NCBI GenBank assembly: GCA_045538015.1
Contig: JAZSQO010000008.1
Location: 1-64,000 of the forward strand
Reading direction: 5' to 3'
DNA length: 64,000 nucleotides
DNA from: SIG598 sp045538015
Lineage (GTDB): Bacteria; Bacillota; Clostridia; Oscillospirales; Acutalibacteraceae
The position numbers were made by a program, and so were the translations under genes. Numbering within the stretch: the first letter of the stretch is position 1; each line of letters begins with the position of its first letter. The notes below the pieces were generated by a model, which saw only the letters and a list, made by a program, of their open reading frames with translations, searched no databases and was not told where the DNA came from. This document shows, in pieces, positions 8,775-16,729 of the stretch.

Positions 8775-8985
8775 TTTCTTATTTATTATTTATTCCATAT
8801 TCTTTATTCTTTAACGGGCAATCCGCACTGAGGCCGCCGCTGTTCGTACACGGCACCGATTCGCGGGCGGTCAATGATCGCACCTACAAAGGAAACCCGG
8901 AGGTTTGTGCAAGGGCAGATATGGGATCTGCCCCTAAGAAGCAGACCGACGGTTTCGCTCAAAACCCGGTCATCCCGTCCGCTCA
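8775..8985. repeat. Composite intergenic repeat, copy 2
   Basis: In order: an AT-rich arm ending TTCTTTAACGGGCAATCCGC, a palindrome around GGTCAATGATCGC (about 8870-8882), and a second palindrome GGGCAGAT-N5-ATCTGCCC (about 8914-8934) followed by CCTAAG. The module order matches copies at 38.5 and 39.2 kb, with several mutations. Confidence 0.65.
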
Positions 8986-9672
8986 TCTCCCGCCGGAAAC
9001 AACCCTCTCAAAAACCCGTGAGATCTCCTCCACCGTCATGCTTTTGAAGATATACGCGCCGTCTCCGGTGTATTCTTCACCGCCGTCATCCTCCAGCGCC
9101 AGAGAGTGGGTGAGCATGGGGTCACAGCCGCGTACACGCACCCGAAACCACACCCGCCGTCCCTCCTCGGGAGAGCTGTAGGTGGGATACTTCTCCACCT
9201 CCCGGGCGGTGTGGTATATCTCAAAATACTCCTCCATCGCCGCCGAGAACCGGGCGGCAATGCTGTCTGCGCTTTCGCCCGGCTCAAGCAGTATGCCCTC
9301 GCCTATGGTCACACTGTCAAAGATAGGCTCAAAGCCCTGCCGTTCCGCGCAGTACATCAGCACCGACTGGGCGTAGTCGTCCCGGGCGCGCCAGCCGGCA
9401 AGACCGTCGCTGATGTCGATAAAGGAAAAGGTCAGGCCGGGATGCTCCACCGCCTCAAAGGTGTATTCCACCCGCTGATGCTCGGTCTCCTTCACGCCCA
9501 CCACGGTAAATTCCTCGTCGTAGGCAAGGAGCATTATCTCCTCGGCCTGCTCCCGGGTGTATGGGCTGCCTCTGCGGCCAAGGATATCCCCCCCGCTGCC
9601 CGAGCAGCCGCCGGTCAGACAGCAGAGGATAATCACTGCCGCCAGCAGCGCCGCGATCATTCTCCTGCTCAT
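8983..9672 (-). CDS. Small lipoprotein, unknown function
   Basis: The 229-residue protein has a lipoprotein signal (MSRRMIAALLAAVIILCC, lipobox TGGC near residue 23), so it should be anchored on the outer face of the membrane. The body is acidic and contains no motif I recognise. The start at 9672 has a GGGAGGGCG ribosome site 18 bp after the trmK stop, so the two are probably one transcript. The 3' end runs into the edge of composite repeat copy 2. Confidence 0.6.
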   Translation of the reverse strand: MSRRMIAALLAAVIILCCLTGGCSGSGGDILGRRGSPYTREQAEEIMLLAYDEEFTVVGVKETEHQRVEYTFEAVEHPGLTFSFIDISDGLAGWRARDDYAQSVLMYCAERQGFEPIFDSVTIGEGILLEPGESADSIAARFSAAMEEYFEIYHTAREVEKYPTYSSPEEGRRVWFRVRVRGCDPMLTHSLALEDDGGEEYTGDGAYIFKSMTVEEISRVFERVVSGGR

Positions 9673-9690
9673 ATCGCTCGCCCTCCCGCC

Positions 9691-10371
9691 TCACCGGACT
9701 GCCATCAGCGCCTCGGCGATGTCCTCGGCCTGTTTTGCCTGCTCCTCCTCGCCGCCGGCGCGCAGTCCCGCCGCCTTTGTGCGCAGAGAGGACGCCGTCC
9801 GGCTGAGATATTCCACCGCCGCCGGGTCGTCACTGCCGATGAGCAGGCCGCCGTACAGCATGGCCTCGGTGTATGCCACCTGACCGGTATAGCGAACGGC
9901 CATGACCGAGTACACCCGTCCTGCGTCTCTGACCGCCTGCTCCCCTTCCACCTCAAAGCCGTTTTCAAAGAGGTATTCCCGCAGGCGCTCGGCGTGGCTC
10001 ATGGGCTGGAGTATCAGCCTCAGGGAGCCGTCCTTCACCCAAGGGGCGGCGGAGAGGATGGAGGCGATGAGGTCGCCGCCCATTCCGGCGATGACGATGT
10101 CGTTCACCTGACCCGGCTGAATGCCCTTCAGGCCGTCGGCCACAATGGCCGTGACCCGGTCGCCCATGGCGCAGCGCTCTATGTTCTGCCGGGCCCGGCT
10201 GATGGGGCCTTCGTTTATGTCGGAGGCGATGGCACCGGGTGCGATGCCCTCCCTGACCAGCCACACCGGCAGCAGGGCGTGGTCAGTGCCGATGTCGGCC
10301 ACCACGCTGCCCGGGCGCACGAAGGAGGCGCACACCGCCAGCCGGGGACTGAGTGTGTATTGACGGCTCAT
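9691..10371 (-). CDS. trmK: tRNA (adenine(22)-N1)-methyltransferase
   Basis: TrmK methylates N1 of A22 in tRNA using S-adenosylmethionine. The 226-residue protein starts LSPRLAVCASFV and has the SAM-binding loop VADIGTDHALLPVWL, the DINEGP acidic turn and the catalytic-side motif IVIAGMGGDLI, followed by LQPMSHAERLREYL. These are the standard TrmK/YqfN landmarks. I chose the ATG at 10371, behind AAAGGGTGG; an in-frame codon ten residues earlier has no ribosome site. The family usually sits beside sigA and a DUF34 protein, which is not the case here. Confidence 0.9.
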   Translation of the reverse strand: MSRQYTLSPRLAVCASFVRPGSVVADIGTDHALLPVWLVREGIAPGAIASDINEGPISRARQNIERCAMGDRVTAIVADGLKGIQPGQVNDIVIAGMGGDLIASILSAAPWVKDGSLRLILQPMSHAERLREYLFENGFEVEGEQAVRDAGRVYSVMAVRYTGQVAYTEAMLYGGLLIGSDDPAAVEYLSRTASSLRTKAAGLRAGGEEEQAKQAEDIAEALMAVR

Positions 10372-10411
10372 GGGAACCACCCTTTCTCTGTCAGATAACA
10401 AAATAACAAAA

Positions 10412-10436
10412 GCGGGACCGCGCAGCGCAGTCCCGC
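10412..10436 (-). terminator. Terminator of the DUF1858 gene
   Basis: The GCGGGAC/GTCCCGC stem is followed on the minus strand by TTTTGTTATTTTG. It separates the DUF1858 gene from trmK. Confidence 0.65.
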
Positions 10437-10446
10437 AAGTGGTCAG

Positions 10447-10650
10447 TTACTCGCCCTTGGCGAAGTGCTTGTTGAGCTTCTCAACCAGCTCCTCGCAGCT
10501 GACGCCGTGGACGGCGCAGGCCTGCTCGAGGCTTTCGCCGCGGGAAGCGGGGCAGCCCAGGCAGTGCATACCCATGGCGATGAAGTAGGGAGCGGTGGAG
10601 CGGTCGGCATCGAGGATCTCGCCGATGATGCTGTCTTTGGTAACGGTCAT
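10447..10650 (-). CDS. DUF1858 domain protein
   Basis: The 67-residue protein contains the DUF1858 core: an N-terminal MTVTKDSIIGEIL helix, FIAMGMHCLGCPASRGESLEQAC with two cysteines in a CLGC pair, and a final helix ELVEKLNKHF. Such proteins are often fused or linked to hybrid-cluster or sulfur-related proteins, and the CxxC may bind metal or act in redox. The ATG at 10650 lies 8 nt after AAAGGAG; an in-frame GTG three codons earlier was not chosen. It appears to be a single-gene transcript. Confidence 0.85.
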   Translation of the reverse strand: MTVTKDSIIGEILDADRSTAPYFIAMGMHCLGCPASRGESLEQACAVHGVSCEELVEKLNKHFAKGE

Positions 10651-10738
10651 TTTAAGCACTCCTTTGCTTTGTAATTATTGTTGAAACACCATGATAATAA
10701 AAATATCATGCCCGAAAACATGGGAAGGCGACATGGGA

Positions 10739-10769
10739 AATGCTCCCCGAAAACCTTCCGGGGAGCATT
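10739..10769 (-). terminator. Hairpin after the zinc-ribbon gene
   Basis: An 11-bp perfect stem (AATGCTCCCCG and complement) with a 9-nt loop lies 27 bp after the zinc-ribbon gene. The T-tract is weak on both strands. Confidence 0.5.
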
Positions 10770-10796
10770 CGGTTGTCATGTCAGATCAGTTATCTA

Positions 10797-11075
10797 TTAC
10801 TGCTCTTCTCTTTTCTTGGCAAAGCACTCGCTGCAATAGACGGGGCGATCCTCACGGGGCTTGAAAGGAACCTTGGCTTCCTGACCGCACTCAGCGCAGA
10901 CAGCGATGAAGGTCTCGCGCTCGGGGCGACCGGCGTTCTTTCTCTTGTCGCGGCAGGCCTTGCAGCGCTGGGGCTCGTTCACGAATCCCTTGCTGTCATA
11001 GAACTCCTGCTCGCCGGCAGTGAAAACGAATTCTTCGCCGCAGTCCTTGCAAATAAGAGTCTTGTCTTCGTACAT
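10797..11075 (-). CDS. Double zinc-ribbon protein (zf-trcl type)
   Basis: The 92-residue protein has two CxxC pairs in the N-terminal ribbon (LICKDCGEEF and RCKACRDKR) and two in the C-terminal ribbon (AVCAECGQEA and VYCSECFAKK). The phrase FVFTAGEQEFYDSKGF is typical of the probable zinc-binding domain family found next to ribosomal or stress genes in Clostridia. The function is unknown. The start at 11075 follows GCGAGGTAAAAAC; the in-frame codons further upstream have no ribosome site. Confidence 0.85.
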   Translation of the reverse strand: MYEDKTLICKDCGEEFVFTAGEQEFYDSKGFVNEPQRCKACRDKRKNAGRPERETFIAVCAECGQEAKVPFKPREDRPVYCSECFAKKREEQ

Positions 11076-11213
11076 GTTGTTTTTACCTCGCTTTGGAATA
11101 ATGATTTCGCCCACGGACGGCGGTAAACCGTCACCTTTGCCCAAACCGGTGCAATGCTCTGATTAAGCTACTAGGGCATATATGCGCACAGCCTTCCGGC
11201 TGCTTTCGCCTTT

Positions 11214-11852
11214 TCAATCGCCCCCCACAAGGGCTTTTTTCAGCTTGCGGCGGACACGCTGAAGGGCGTTGTCCACTGCCTTGGCGTCCATCCCGAGGCA
11301 TCCGGCGATCTCCTCGTAGGAACAGTCGTGCATATGATACTGGGTGAACACCTGATACTCTCGCTCCGAGAGCAGCTCCCTGAGCCGCTGCTTCAGCTCG
11401 GCGACGCTTTCGTCGATGAGCACCAGAGCCTCCGGATCGGCTCCGGCATCGGCGGTGTCCTCCTGCCGATAGTAGTCGGACAGCTCCATATACTGGGAGA
11501 GAGGCCGGTTCTTTTCCCGGGCGGAATTTCTCACCGCCGAGCGCAGCCGGTTGTCGATGCACACACCGGCGTAGGTGCGGAAGGAAGCGGCCTGACCGGC
11601 AGAAAAGCTCCGGGCGGCGCTGAACAGCCCCAGAGAGGCCTCCTGCATGAGGTCGTCGGCATCCATGCCGCACGCCTTGACATGAGCTACCTTATATAAT
11701 ATAATATGGTAGTATCTGCTCAGCAGTTCGGGGAAAGCCTGCGGTTCGCGGGCGGAAAGAGCGGCCAGCTCTTCGTCGGACACGCCGAGATAACGATCGG
11801 CGACATCCTCGAGCACCATTCTGTGCTGCAAACCATCTTTCACCCCAATCAT
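11214..11852 (-). CDS. RNA polymerase sigma factor, SigH-like
   Basis: The 212-residue protein has region 2 (LLSRYYHIILYKVAHV ... DADDLMQEASLGLFSAARSF) and region 4 (LSEREYQVFTQYHMHDCSYEEIAGCLGMDAKAVDNALQRVRRKLKKAL). The spacing and the AVDNALQRVRRKL motif match the SigH/Spo0H group rather than SigA or ECF factors. It probably directs stationary-phase or sporulation-related promoters; SigH genes are usually near rpmG/secE/nusG, while rpmB is nearby here. A TTGACA/TATGCT promoter ends only about 13 nt before the ATG at 11852, and no ribosome site is visible, so the mRNA may be nearly leaderless or the true start may be residue 12. Confidence 0.85.
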   Translation of the reverse strand: MIGVKDGLQHRMVLEDVADRYLGVSDEELAALSAREPQAFPELLSRYYHIILYKVAHVKACGMDADDLMQEASLGLFSAARSFSAGQAASFRTYAGVCIDNRLRSAVRNSAREKNRPLSQYMELSDYYRQEDTADAGADPEALVLIDESVAELKQRLRELLSEREYQVFTQYHMHDCSYEEIAGCLGMDAKAVDNALQRVRRKLKKALVGGD

Positions 11853-11865
11853 TCTATGCTATCTA

Positions 11866-11894
11866 AGCATACACCGAAATCTGTTGGATGTCAA
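11866..11894 (-). promoter_or_regulatory. Promoter of the SigH-like gene
   Basis: On the minus strand, TTGACA (11889-11894) and TATGCT (11866-11871) are separated by 17 bp. The expected transcription start is about 6-7 nt before the annotated ATG. Confidence 0.65.
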
Positions 11895-12003
11895 TATTTA
11901 TTTAAAAATAAATTTACAAATGATAATATTCGGGGAAATTGCCAAAAATGATGCCTCAAAGGCATTTTTTGAAGCATTTGACCCCACGAATAAAAAATAA
12001 CTA

Positions 12004-12032
12004 TTGCAATTGTCGGAAAGCTGTGGTAGAAT
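12004..12032 (+). promoter_or_regulatory. Promoter of rpmB
   Basis: TTGCAA (12004-12009) and TAGAAT (12027-12032) are separated by 17 bp, 48 bp before rpmB. Confidence 0.6.
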
Positions 12033-12080
12033 ACGACTGTTGCACGAAAACAAGCTTATGCAAAAAGGAGGTACAGTAAA

Positions 12081-12269
12081 ATGGCAAAGTGTGAAATTTG
12101 CGGCAAGGGTGTTACTTTTGGAATCAAGGTGTCCCACTCCCATCGCCGTTCCAATCGTACCTGGAAGCCCAACGTAAGACGCGTCAAGGCTATTGTCAAC
12201 GGTACTCCCACTCGTGTGTACGCTTGCACCCGCTGCCTGCGTTCCGGCAAGGTCAACCGTGCCGTCTGA
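12081..12269 (+). CDS. rpmB: 50S ribosomal protein L28
   Basis: This is a 62-residue ribosomal protein of the large subunit. MAKCEICGKGVTFG, the VSHSHRRSNRTWKPNVRRV core and ACTRCLRSGKV are typical of L28. The CxxC pairs at residues 4-7 and near 49-52 show the zinc-binding form. The start at 12081 follows AAAAGGAGG. The gene has its own promoter (12004-12032) and a strong terminator (12297-12323), so it is monocistronic. Confidence 0.98.
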   Translation: MAKCEICGKGVTFGIKVSHSHRRSNRTWKPNVRRVKAIVNGTPTRVYACTRCLRSGKVNRAV

Positions 12270-12296
12270 TCATTCGTTGAAAACTTCTGACGATCA

Positions 12297-12323
12297 AGCC
12301 CGCCTCTGTGAGGCGGGCTTTTT
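12297..12323 (+). terminator. Terminator of rpmB
   Basis: AGCCCGCCTC TGTG AGGCGGGCT forms a perfect stem followed by TTTTT. Confidence 0.92.
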
Positions 12324-12345
12324 GTCGTCCGCGGGCAAGGACGCG

Positions 12346-12376
12346 AAAAAAAGGGACGGAGCAGGCTCCGTCCCTT
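12346..12376 (-). terminator. Terminator of the 419-residue lipoprotein gene
   Basis: AAGGGACGGAGC and its complement form a stem with a very short loop. On the minus strand it is followed by a TTTTT run (plus-strand A-run at 12346-12352). Confidence 0.85.
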
Positions 12377-12403
12377 TCTGAGTTTTCTGAACAGCTTCCG
12401 CAA

Positions 12404-13663
12404 TTACTTGGCGACAAAGGTCACACGATCAAACACGAGGGGATCGCCGTAGCCGTCCTCGCCGTAAACTCTGCATCTGAGCTCAAATTCGTCGTAGTTC
12501 TCCCAGTCGGAGATCTCGGCGGTGTCGATGTCAAAGTAGCCTCTGGTGCCCGCGGGCAGTTCCACCACCCAGAACACATTATCAAGGCCGTCCGCCCAGG
12601 AGATCTCGTCGATGTCAATGGTGAGGGCTTCGTCGGTCTTGTTTTCGATGTAGGCGGTGAACACCAGTCCATAGATGTCGTCATATTCGCACAGAATGGT
12701 GGTGAGGGTCATGTACTCGTTGTCGATCACTACATTCTCGGCGCCCAGAGTGACGCGGTCGGCCGGAGCAACATCCTCGGCGGTCAGGCCGCTGGGATAG
12801 ATGGCCACGGTCTCGTCCAGAATGTCGTCGTAGCTGACGCTGTCATAGCAGTTGATATTCATCTGCAGCTCCACCGGCTCGGTGACCTGACACAGTTCCA
12901 TCATGTCGGTGTCCAGAACCATCTCGTCGTAGCCCGCGGCTCCGGGCAGGATGGTGCCGGAAAGGCCGAAGGTGCTCATGGCCCATTTGTCGGCGTAGAT
13001 ATTCTCCACGCTGTATGTGACGGCCTGCTCGGAATTGTTCTCCACATAGATTCTGAGGGCGTAGCCGTCCTCATCCAGAGGATCGATGCTGTCCACCAGC
13101 ATGAGGATATCGCTTTCGTCCACAAGGATGATGTCCTCGTCCTTGGCCTCACGCTTGGTGATCTGGGGAGCGTTCTCGGCGCCGTTGGGGTAGTAGGTGA
13201 CAAAGGCAACTACTGCCTCAGCGTCCCAGTCATCCGATTCAACCATGGAGATATAGAGATCGACCTGATCCACGGACTCAATGCCGTATTGCTCCAGCTC
13301 ACTCTCCCAGATGTCTATCTCGACCATGACGCTCTGTCCGGGCTCGACGGTCTCAAGCTCCCAGTAGTCCATCTTCCAGCCGTTGATGGTGCAGCCGCTC
13401 CACTCAATGTCCAGCGAGACGTCGCTCTTGTTTTCCACAACGGTGCCGATGGAATAGTCGCCGTAGCTGTCCATGCCTTTGGTGACCACGGTCTGCTTTA
13501 CCAGCTCGTTTTCAAAAATAACATTGGGGTCGGCGGCAGGCTCGGTCACCGCGGTCTCGCCGGTGCCTCCCTGGTCGCCGATAGGCTCGATGCCGGTCTT
13601 GCAGGAGCAAAGCCCCACACACAGCACCGCGCAGAGGATAAACGCGATAATTCTCTTCATCAT
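12404..13663 (-). CDS. Lipoprotein with repeated beta domains, unknown function
   Basis: The 419-residue protein has a lipoprotein signal (MMKRIIAFILCAVLCVGLCSC, lipid Cys near residue 21). The mature part is acidic and contains three similar blocks of about 110 residues, each with phrases such as VVENKSDVSLDIEWSG, IYVENNSEQAVTYSVENI and AYIENKTDEALTIDIDE. These suggest repeated immunoglobulin-like or FxLYD-type sandwich domains. The ligand and role are unknown. The start at 13663 has GGAAGGAG; a promoter lies at 13710-13739 and a terminator follows, so it is a single-gene unit. Confidence 0.7.
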   Translation of the reverse strand: MMKRIIAFILCAVLCVGLCSCKTGIEPIGDQGGTGETAVTEPAADPNVIFENELVKQTVVTKGMDSYGDYSIGTVVENKSDVSLDIEWSGCTINGWKMDYWELETVEPGQSVMVEIDIWESELEQYGIESVDQVDLYISMVESDDWDAEAVVAFVTYYPNGAENAPQITKREAKDEDIILVDESDILMLVDSIDPLDEDGYALRIYVENNSEQAVTYSVENIYADKWAMSTFGLSGTILPGAAGYDEMVLDTDMMELCQVTEPVELQMNINCYDSVSYDDILDETVAIYPSGLTAEDVAPADRVTLGAENVVIDNEYMTLTTILCEYDDIYGLVFTAYIENKTDEALTIDIDEISWADGLDNVFWVVELPAGTRGYFDIDTAEISDWENYDEFELRCRVYGEDGYGDPLVFDRVTFVAK

Positions 13664-13709
13664 TCTGAATACTCCTTCCGATTATTTGTTGGGATCGTGT
13701 GCTGACTGC

Positions 13710-13739
13710 ATGATACCACAGAGTGGTGGATTTTGTCAA
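13710..13739 (-). promoter_or_regulatory. Promoter of the 419-residue lipoprotein gene
   Basis: On the minus strand, TTGACA (13734-13739) and TATCAT (13710-13715) are separated by 18 bp, about 47 bp before the start. Confidence 0.65.
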
Positions 13740-13751
13740 CAAGATGATAAC

Positions 13752-13780
13752 AAAGGAGCCGCCCGAGGACAGCTCCTTTT
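13752..13780 (-). terminator. Hairpin after pdxY
   Basis: The AAAGGAGC/GCTCCTTT stem lies 16 bp after the pdxY stop. The tail on the minus strand is only weakly T-rich. Confidence 0.5.
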
Positions 13781-13795
13781 CATTATATAATGTAC

Positions 13796-14629
13796 TTATT
13801 CAGCCAGCATGGCGATCAGCTTGCCCAGAACCGGCTCGAACTTGGCGCCGTACCAGTGGTTCTCCTCCCCGGCGGTGGCCTTGATGCACTCCACGGTGTA
13901 GTCGGAGGCGATCTTTGCCGCGTCGTAGGTGGTCTTTCCCCGCACCAGAGCGCCCACGAAGGCCGAGGCGTAAATGTCGCCGGTGCCGTGGCAGCTGTTG
14001 GGCAGCAGCTCGTGCTCGTAGTAGGAGTATTCGCCCTTCTCCACCACCACCGAGCCGGTGCGGCCGGGAGCGTAGGAGATGCCGGTGAGCACGATGTTTC
14101 CGCAGCCCAGAGCGGTCAGCTTCTCGATTATCTCGTCGATGTAGGCCCGGTCGTATTCGGTCTTGTATTCCATGCCGGTGAGGAAGCAGGCCTCGGTGAT
14201 GTTGGGCAGCAGGCAGTCGGCCTTGGCGCACAGCTTCTTCATGGCCTCCACAAAGGCGGCGTCAAAGCCGGGATAGAGCTTGCCGTTGTCGGCCATGGCC
14301 GGGTCAACGATCAGCTTGGCACCTTCTCTGGAGCAGGAGGCGGCGATGTCCAGCACATAGTCGATCTGCTGAGCGCTGCCGAGGTAGCCGGTGTAGATGG
14401 CGTCAAAGGCGATGTTCTCCTTCTCCCAGTGAGCCTTGATGGCGGGCATATCCTCGGTCAGGTCGCGGAAGGTGTAGCCGGAAAAGCCGGCGGTGTGGGT
14501 GGACAGCACTGCCGAGGGCAGAATGCAGGTCTCGATGCCGCAGGCGGAAATGATGGGCAGAGCCACGGTCAGCGAGCACTGGCCGACACAGGAAACATCC
14601 TGAATGGTAAGTATTCTGGGATAGGACAT
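13796..14629 (-). CDS. pdxY: Pyridoxamine/pyridoxal kinase
   Basis: The enzyme phosphorylates pyridoxal, pyridoxamine or pyridoxine in vitamin B6 salvage. The 277-residue protein begins PRILTIQDVSCVGQCSLTVALPI, where the GQCS motif is typical of this ribokinase-like group. It continues with LSTHTAGFSGYTFRDL and DPAMADNGKLY, and has the anion-hole and catalytic motif CHGTGDIYASAFVGAL. The ATG at 14629 is 8 nt after GAGGAG; an in-frame GTG three codons earlier was not chosen. It follows the MocR-like gene with its own promoter, which has half-sites around it (14665-14732). Confidence 0.93.
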   Translation of the reverse strand: MSYPRILTIQDVSCVGQCSLTVALPIISACGIETCILPSAVLSTHTAGFSGYTFRDLTEDMPAIKAHWEKENIAFDAIYTGYLGSAQQIDYVLDIAASCSREGAKLIVDPAMADNGKLYPGFDAAFVEAMKKLCAKADCLLPNITEACFLTGMEYKTEYDRAYIDEIIEKLTALGCGNIVLTGISYAPGRTGSVVVEKGEYSYYEHELLPNSCHGTGDIYASAFVGALVRGKTTYDAAKIASDYTVECIKATAGEENHWYGAKFEPVLGKLIAMLAE

Positions 14630-14664
14630 AATAAACACTCCTCACAGTCTTGATTTTTATTGAC

Positions 14665-14732
14665 TGACCATGAGTATAGCCCTATTTTGGTAATAAGTAA
14701 ATGGTCAAAACGGTAAATTTTAATATGACCAG
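14665..14732 (-). promoter_or_regulatory. pdxY promoter with three TGACCA-type half-sites
   Basis: The likely promoter has TTTACT (14696-14701) and TATACT (14673-14678), 17 bp apart, on the minus strand. Three copies of one half-site surround it: TGACCAT (14665-14671), ATGGTCA in the opposite direction (14701-14707), and TGACCAG (14726-14732). Two direct copies plus one inverted copy resemble the operator design known for MocR regulators such as GabR and PdxR. The MocR-like gene ends just upstream. Confidence 0.6.
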
Positions 14733-14736
14733 ATGG

Positions 14737-15828
14737 CTATTTTTCTTCTGCTTCCTTTCGCCTTGCCCGGCGGACGCGGTTGATGTGCCGCTCGAAGTCG
14801 CCGCTGGTCAGCAGCTCGGCCAGCATATACTGCTCCAGCAGAGGCACCGTGCAGGAATAGAAGCCCAGCCGGCGCTCAAATTCCTCCAGCAGCCGCTCGG
14901 GCAGCACCATGTAGCCCACCCGGATGGAGGGCGCCACGGTGCGGGAGAAGGTGTTGAGGTAGATGACCGACCGGCCTGCGTCCACGGAAAAGAGCGTATC
15001 CTCGTGCTTGGAGGAAACGGTCAGCTCGGAATCATAGTTGTCCTCGATTATCCAGCCGCCCCGCTTTTCCGCCCAGCGGATGTATTCGGCCCGCTTGGAG
15101 GCCGAGGCGGTGACGCCGCTGGGAAAGCTGCGGAAGGGAGTGACATGGAGCACCTTTGCCCCGGTGCGCTCCAGCTCCGGGGAGCGGATGCCGTCCCGGC
15201 CCATGCGCAGCAGGTCGCATTCCACACCGCAGGCGTGGTACACCCGGCGTATCTTTTCGTAGGAGGGATTTTCCAGCCCGAACACACACTCCCTGCCCAG
15301 CAGCTGCACCACCATGCTGTAGAGGTACTCCGCGCCGGAGCCCACGATTATCTGCTCGGCCGAGGCGGTGATGCCCACCGAGCGGGCGAGGTAGGCGCAG
15401 ATGGCGCTCCTCAGCTCGGGGCAGCCGTGGTTGGGCGACTTGACCAGAATATCCTCTCCCCTCTCCTGCAGCACCTTGCGCAGAGTGCGGGCCAGCACCG
15501 TGAAGGGAAACCGGCCGCTGGCGGTGTGGCTGTGGCCGCTCTGGCCGGTGGGTGCGGGCACGGGAGCCTCGGAGGACACAAAATCATCCTCCCGGTATAT
15601 TACAAAATATCCGCTGCGCTGGCGGGCCTCCACATAGCCCTCGTCGCACAGCAGGGAGTAGCAGTGCTCCACGGTGATGACGCTGACGCCCGACTCCTCG
15701 GCCAGAATGCGCTTGGAGGGCAGCCGCGCCCCGCAGGGATAAACTCCGCCGGTGATGTCGGCGCGCAGCTGATAATACAGCTGCAGATAGGCCTTCACCC
15801 CGGAGTGCTCGTCGATGTGATACTTCAT
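14737..15828 (-). CDS. MocR/PdxR-like regulator with shortened aminotransferase domain
   Basis: The 363-residue protein has a GntR-type winged helix at residues 1-75 (AYLQLYYQLRADITGGVYPCGARLPSKRILAEESGVSVITVEHCY) and a class I aminotransferase-like domain from about residue 105 (NHGCPELRSAICAYLARSVG, IIEDNYDSEL). Two oddities are visible. The usual TFSK motif that carries the PLP lysine reads NTFSRTVAPSIRVGY, with Arg encoded at 14941-14943. The protein also stops after RRARRKEAEEK, about 100 residues before the usual end of the fold. Its ATG overlaps the stop of the MBL gene, so the two are co-translated. It probably controls pdxY, just downstream. Confidence 0.85.
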   Translation of the reverse strand: MKYHIDEHSGVKAYLQLYYQLRADITGGVYPCGARLPSKRILAEESGVSVITVEHCYSLLCDEGYVEARQRSGYFVIYREDDFVSSEAPVPAPTGQSGHSHTASGRFPFTVLARTLRKVLQERGEDILVKSPNHGCPELRSAICAYLARSVGITASAEQIIVGSGAEYLYSMVVQLLGRECVFGLENPSYEKIRRVYHACGVECDLLRMGRDGIRSPELERTGAKVLHVTPFRSFPSGVTASASKRAEYIRWAEKRGGWIIEDNYDSELTVSSKHEDTLFSVDAGRSVIYLNTFSRTVAPSIRVGYMVLPERLLEEFERRLGFYSCTVPLLEQYMLAELLTSGDFERHINRVRRARRKEAEEK

Positions 15829-16700
15829 CTGTTCAGCAGCTCTTTTCCGATAACCTTTATCATTATGGATATGTTCAGCCGGGAGGCGTCCTCGGGATAG
15901 ACCGCCCTTATGCGGCGGCTTCTGACGTATCTTTCAAGATATTCCTCGGTTATTTGCTCCTCGTCCATGCCCGCCGCCAGACGGCTGCGCAGGAACTCGC
16001 CGCCCTCCCGGTTGGCCTCAGCCGCGTGGTCAAGGAACCACGCCGTCTGCTCCCGGCTCAGCAGCCCGAAATGGGGAGCCAGCATCTCCTCGATGTCAAA
16101 TTCTCTCAGCCGCTCGATGGAATCAAGGGTGAGCTGATAGCCCACAAGGCAGGAGAGCGCCACGGTCTCAATGCCGTCGTACACGCCCAGAGTCTCGCAG
16201 CCCAGCAGCAGGCGGCGCTCCCGGCAGTAGTAGCCAAGGGAGCATTTCGTGTGTCCGGGCAGCTCCTCCGCCTGAAAGCTCATGCTCCCGGCGGAAATGA
16301 CGTCGCCGTCCTTCACCGCCCGATCCACCCGCAGTCCCTCGCCGGGGAATACGTAGTCGGTCACGCCGCATTTTGCCGCCATTTTGCCGTCAAGGTCGGC
16401 CATGACCGCCAGCGCTCCGGGACGGCGGAATACGCTCGCGGCGTGCTCTCCGGCCACCACCACCGCCTCCGGGTACCGCTCAAGGACGCGGGCGCTGCCG
16501 AGGGCGTGGTCGTAGTGGGAATGGGTGAGCAGGATATAATCCAGCGGCCGGTCGCCCAGCACAGCTTTTATATTGTCGGCCACGCCGTATCCGGTAAAGC
16601 CGAAGCCGGTGTCATAAAGCACGGCAGCGGAGCCGTCGTCAAGGAGAAAGGCGCTGTCCCCGGGCAGGACACGCACATCGGTAACGGTGATTTCGTTCAT
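15825..16700 (-). CDS. MBL-fold metallo-hydrolase
   Basis: The 291-residue protein has the metallo-beta-lactamase metal motif THSHYDHALG (HxHxDH) near residue 60. Further ligand regions are LPGHTKCSLGYY near residue 148 and APHFG near residue 209; the usual Asp between them seems replaced by GCETLG. The fold covers hydrolases of thioesters, lactones and similar compounds; the substrate here is unknown. The start at 16700 follows CCGGAGGTG, and its stop overlaps the MocR start (ATGA). Transcription from 16730-16759 would cover MBL, mocR and possibly pdxY. Confidence 0.85.
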   Translation of the reverse strand: MNEITVTDVRVLPGDSAFLLDDGSAAVLYDTGFGFTGYGVADNIKAVLGDRPLDYILLTHSHYDHALGSARVLERYPEAVVVAGEHAASVFRRPGALAVMADLDGKMAAKCGVTDYVFPGEGLRVDRAVKDGDVISAGSMSFQAEELPGHTKCSLGYYCRERRLLLGCETLGVYDGIETVALSCLVGYQLTLDSIERLREFDIEEMLAPHFGLLSREQTAWFLDHAAEANREGGEFLRSRLAAGMDEEQITEEYLERYVRSRRIRAVYPEDASRLNISIMIKVIGKELLNR

Positions 16701-16729
16701 TCAAGGCACCTCCGGGTAAAAGCATTATA

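Noticed and set aside
11131..11673. A 180-codon frame overlapping the sigma factor gene on the same strand
   Set aside because: Arg/Gly-rich translation in another frame; the sigma frame shows regions 2 and 4.
11950..11966. A hairpin with ATGCCT/AGGCAT upstream of rpmB
   Set aside because: The stem is short, no gene ends there, and it is not clearly a terminator or operator.
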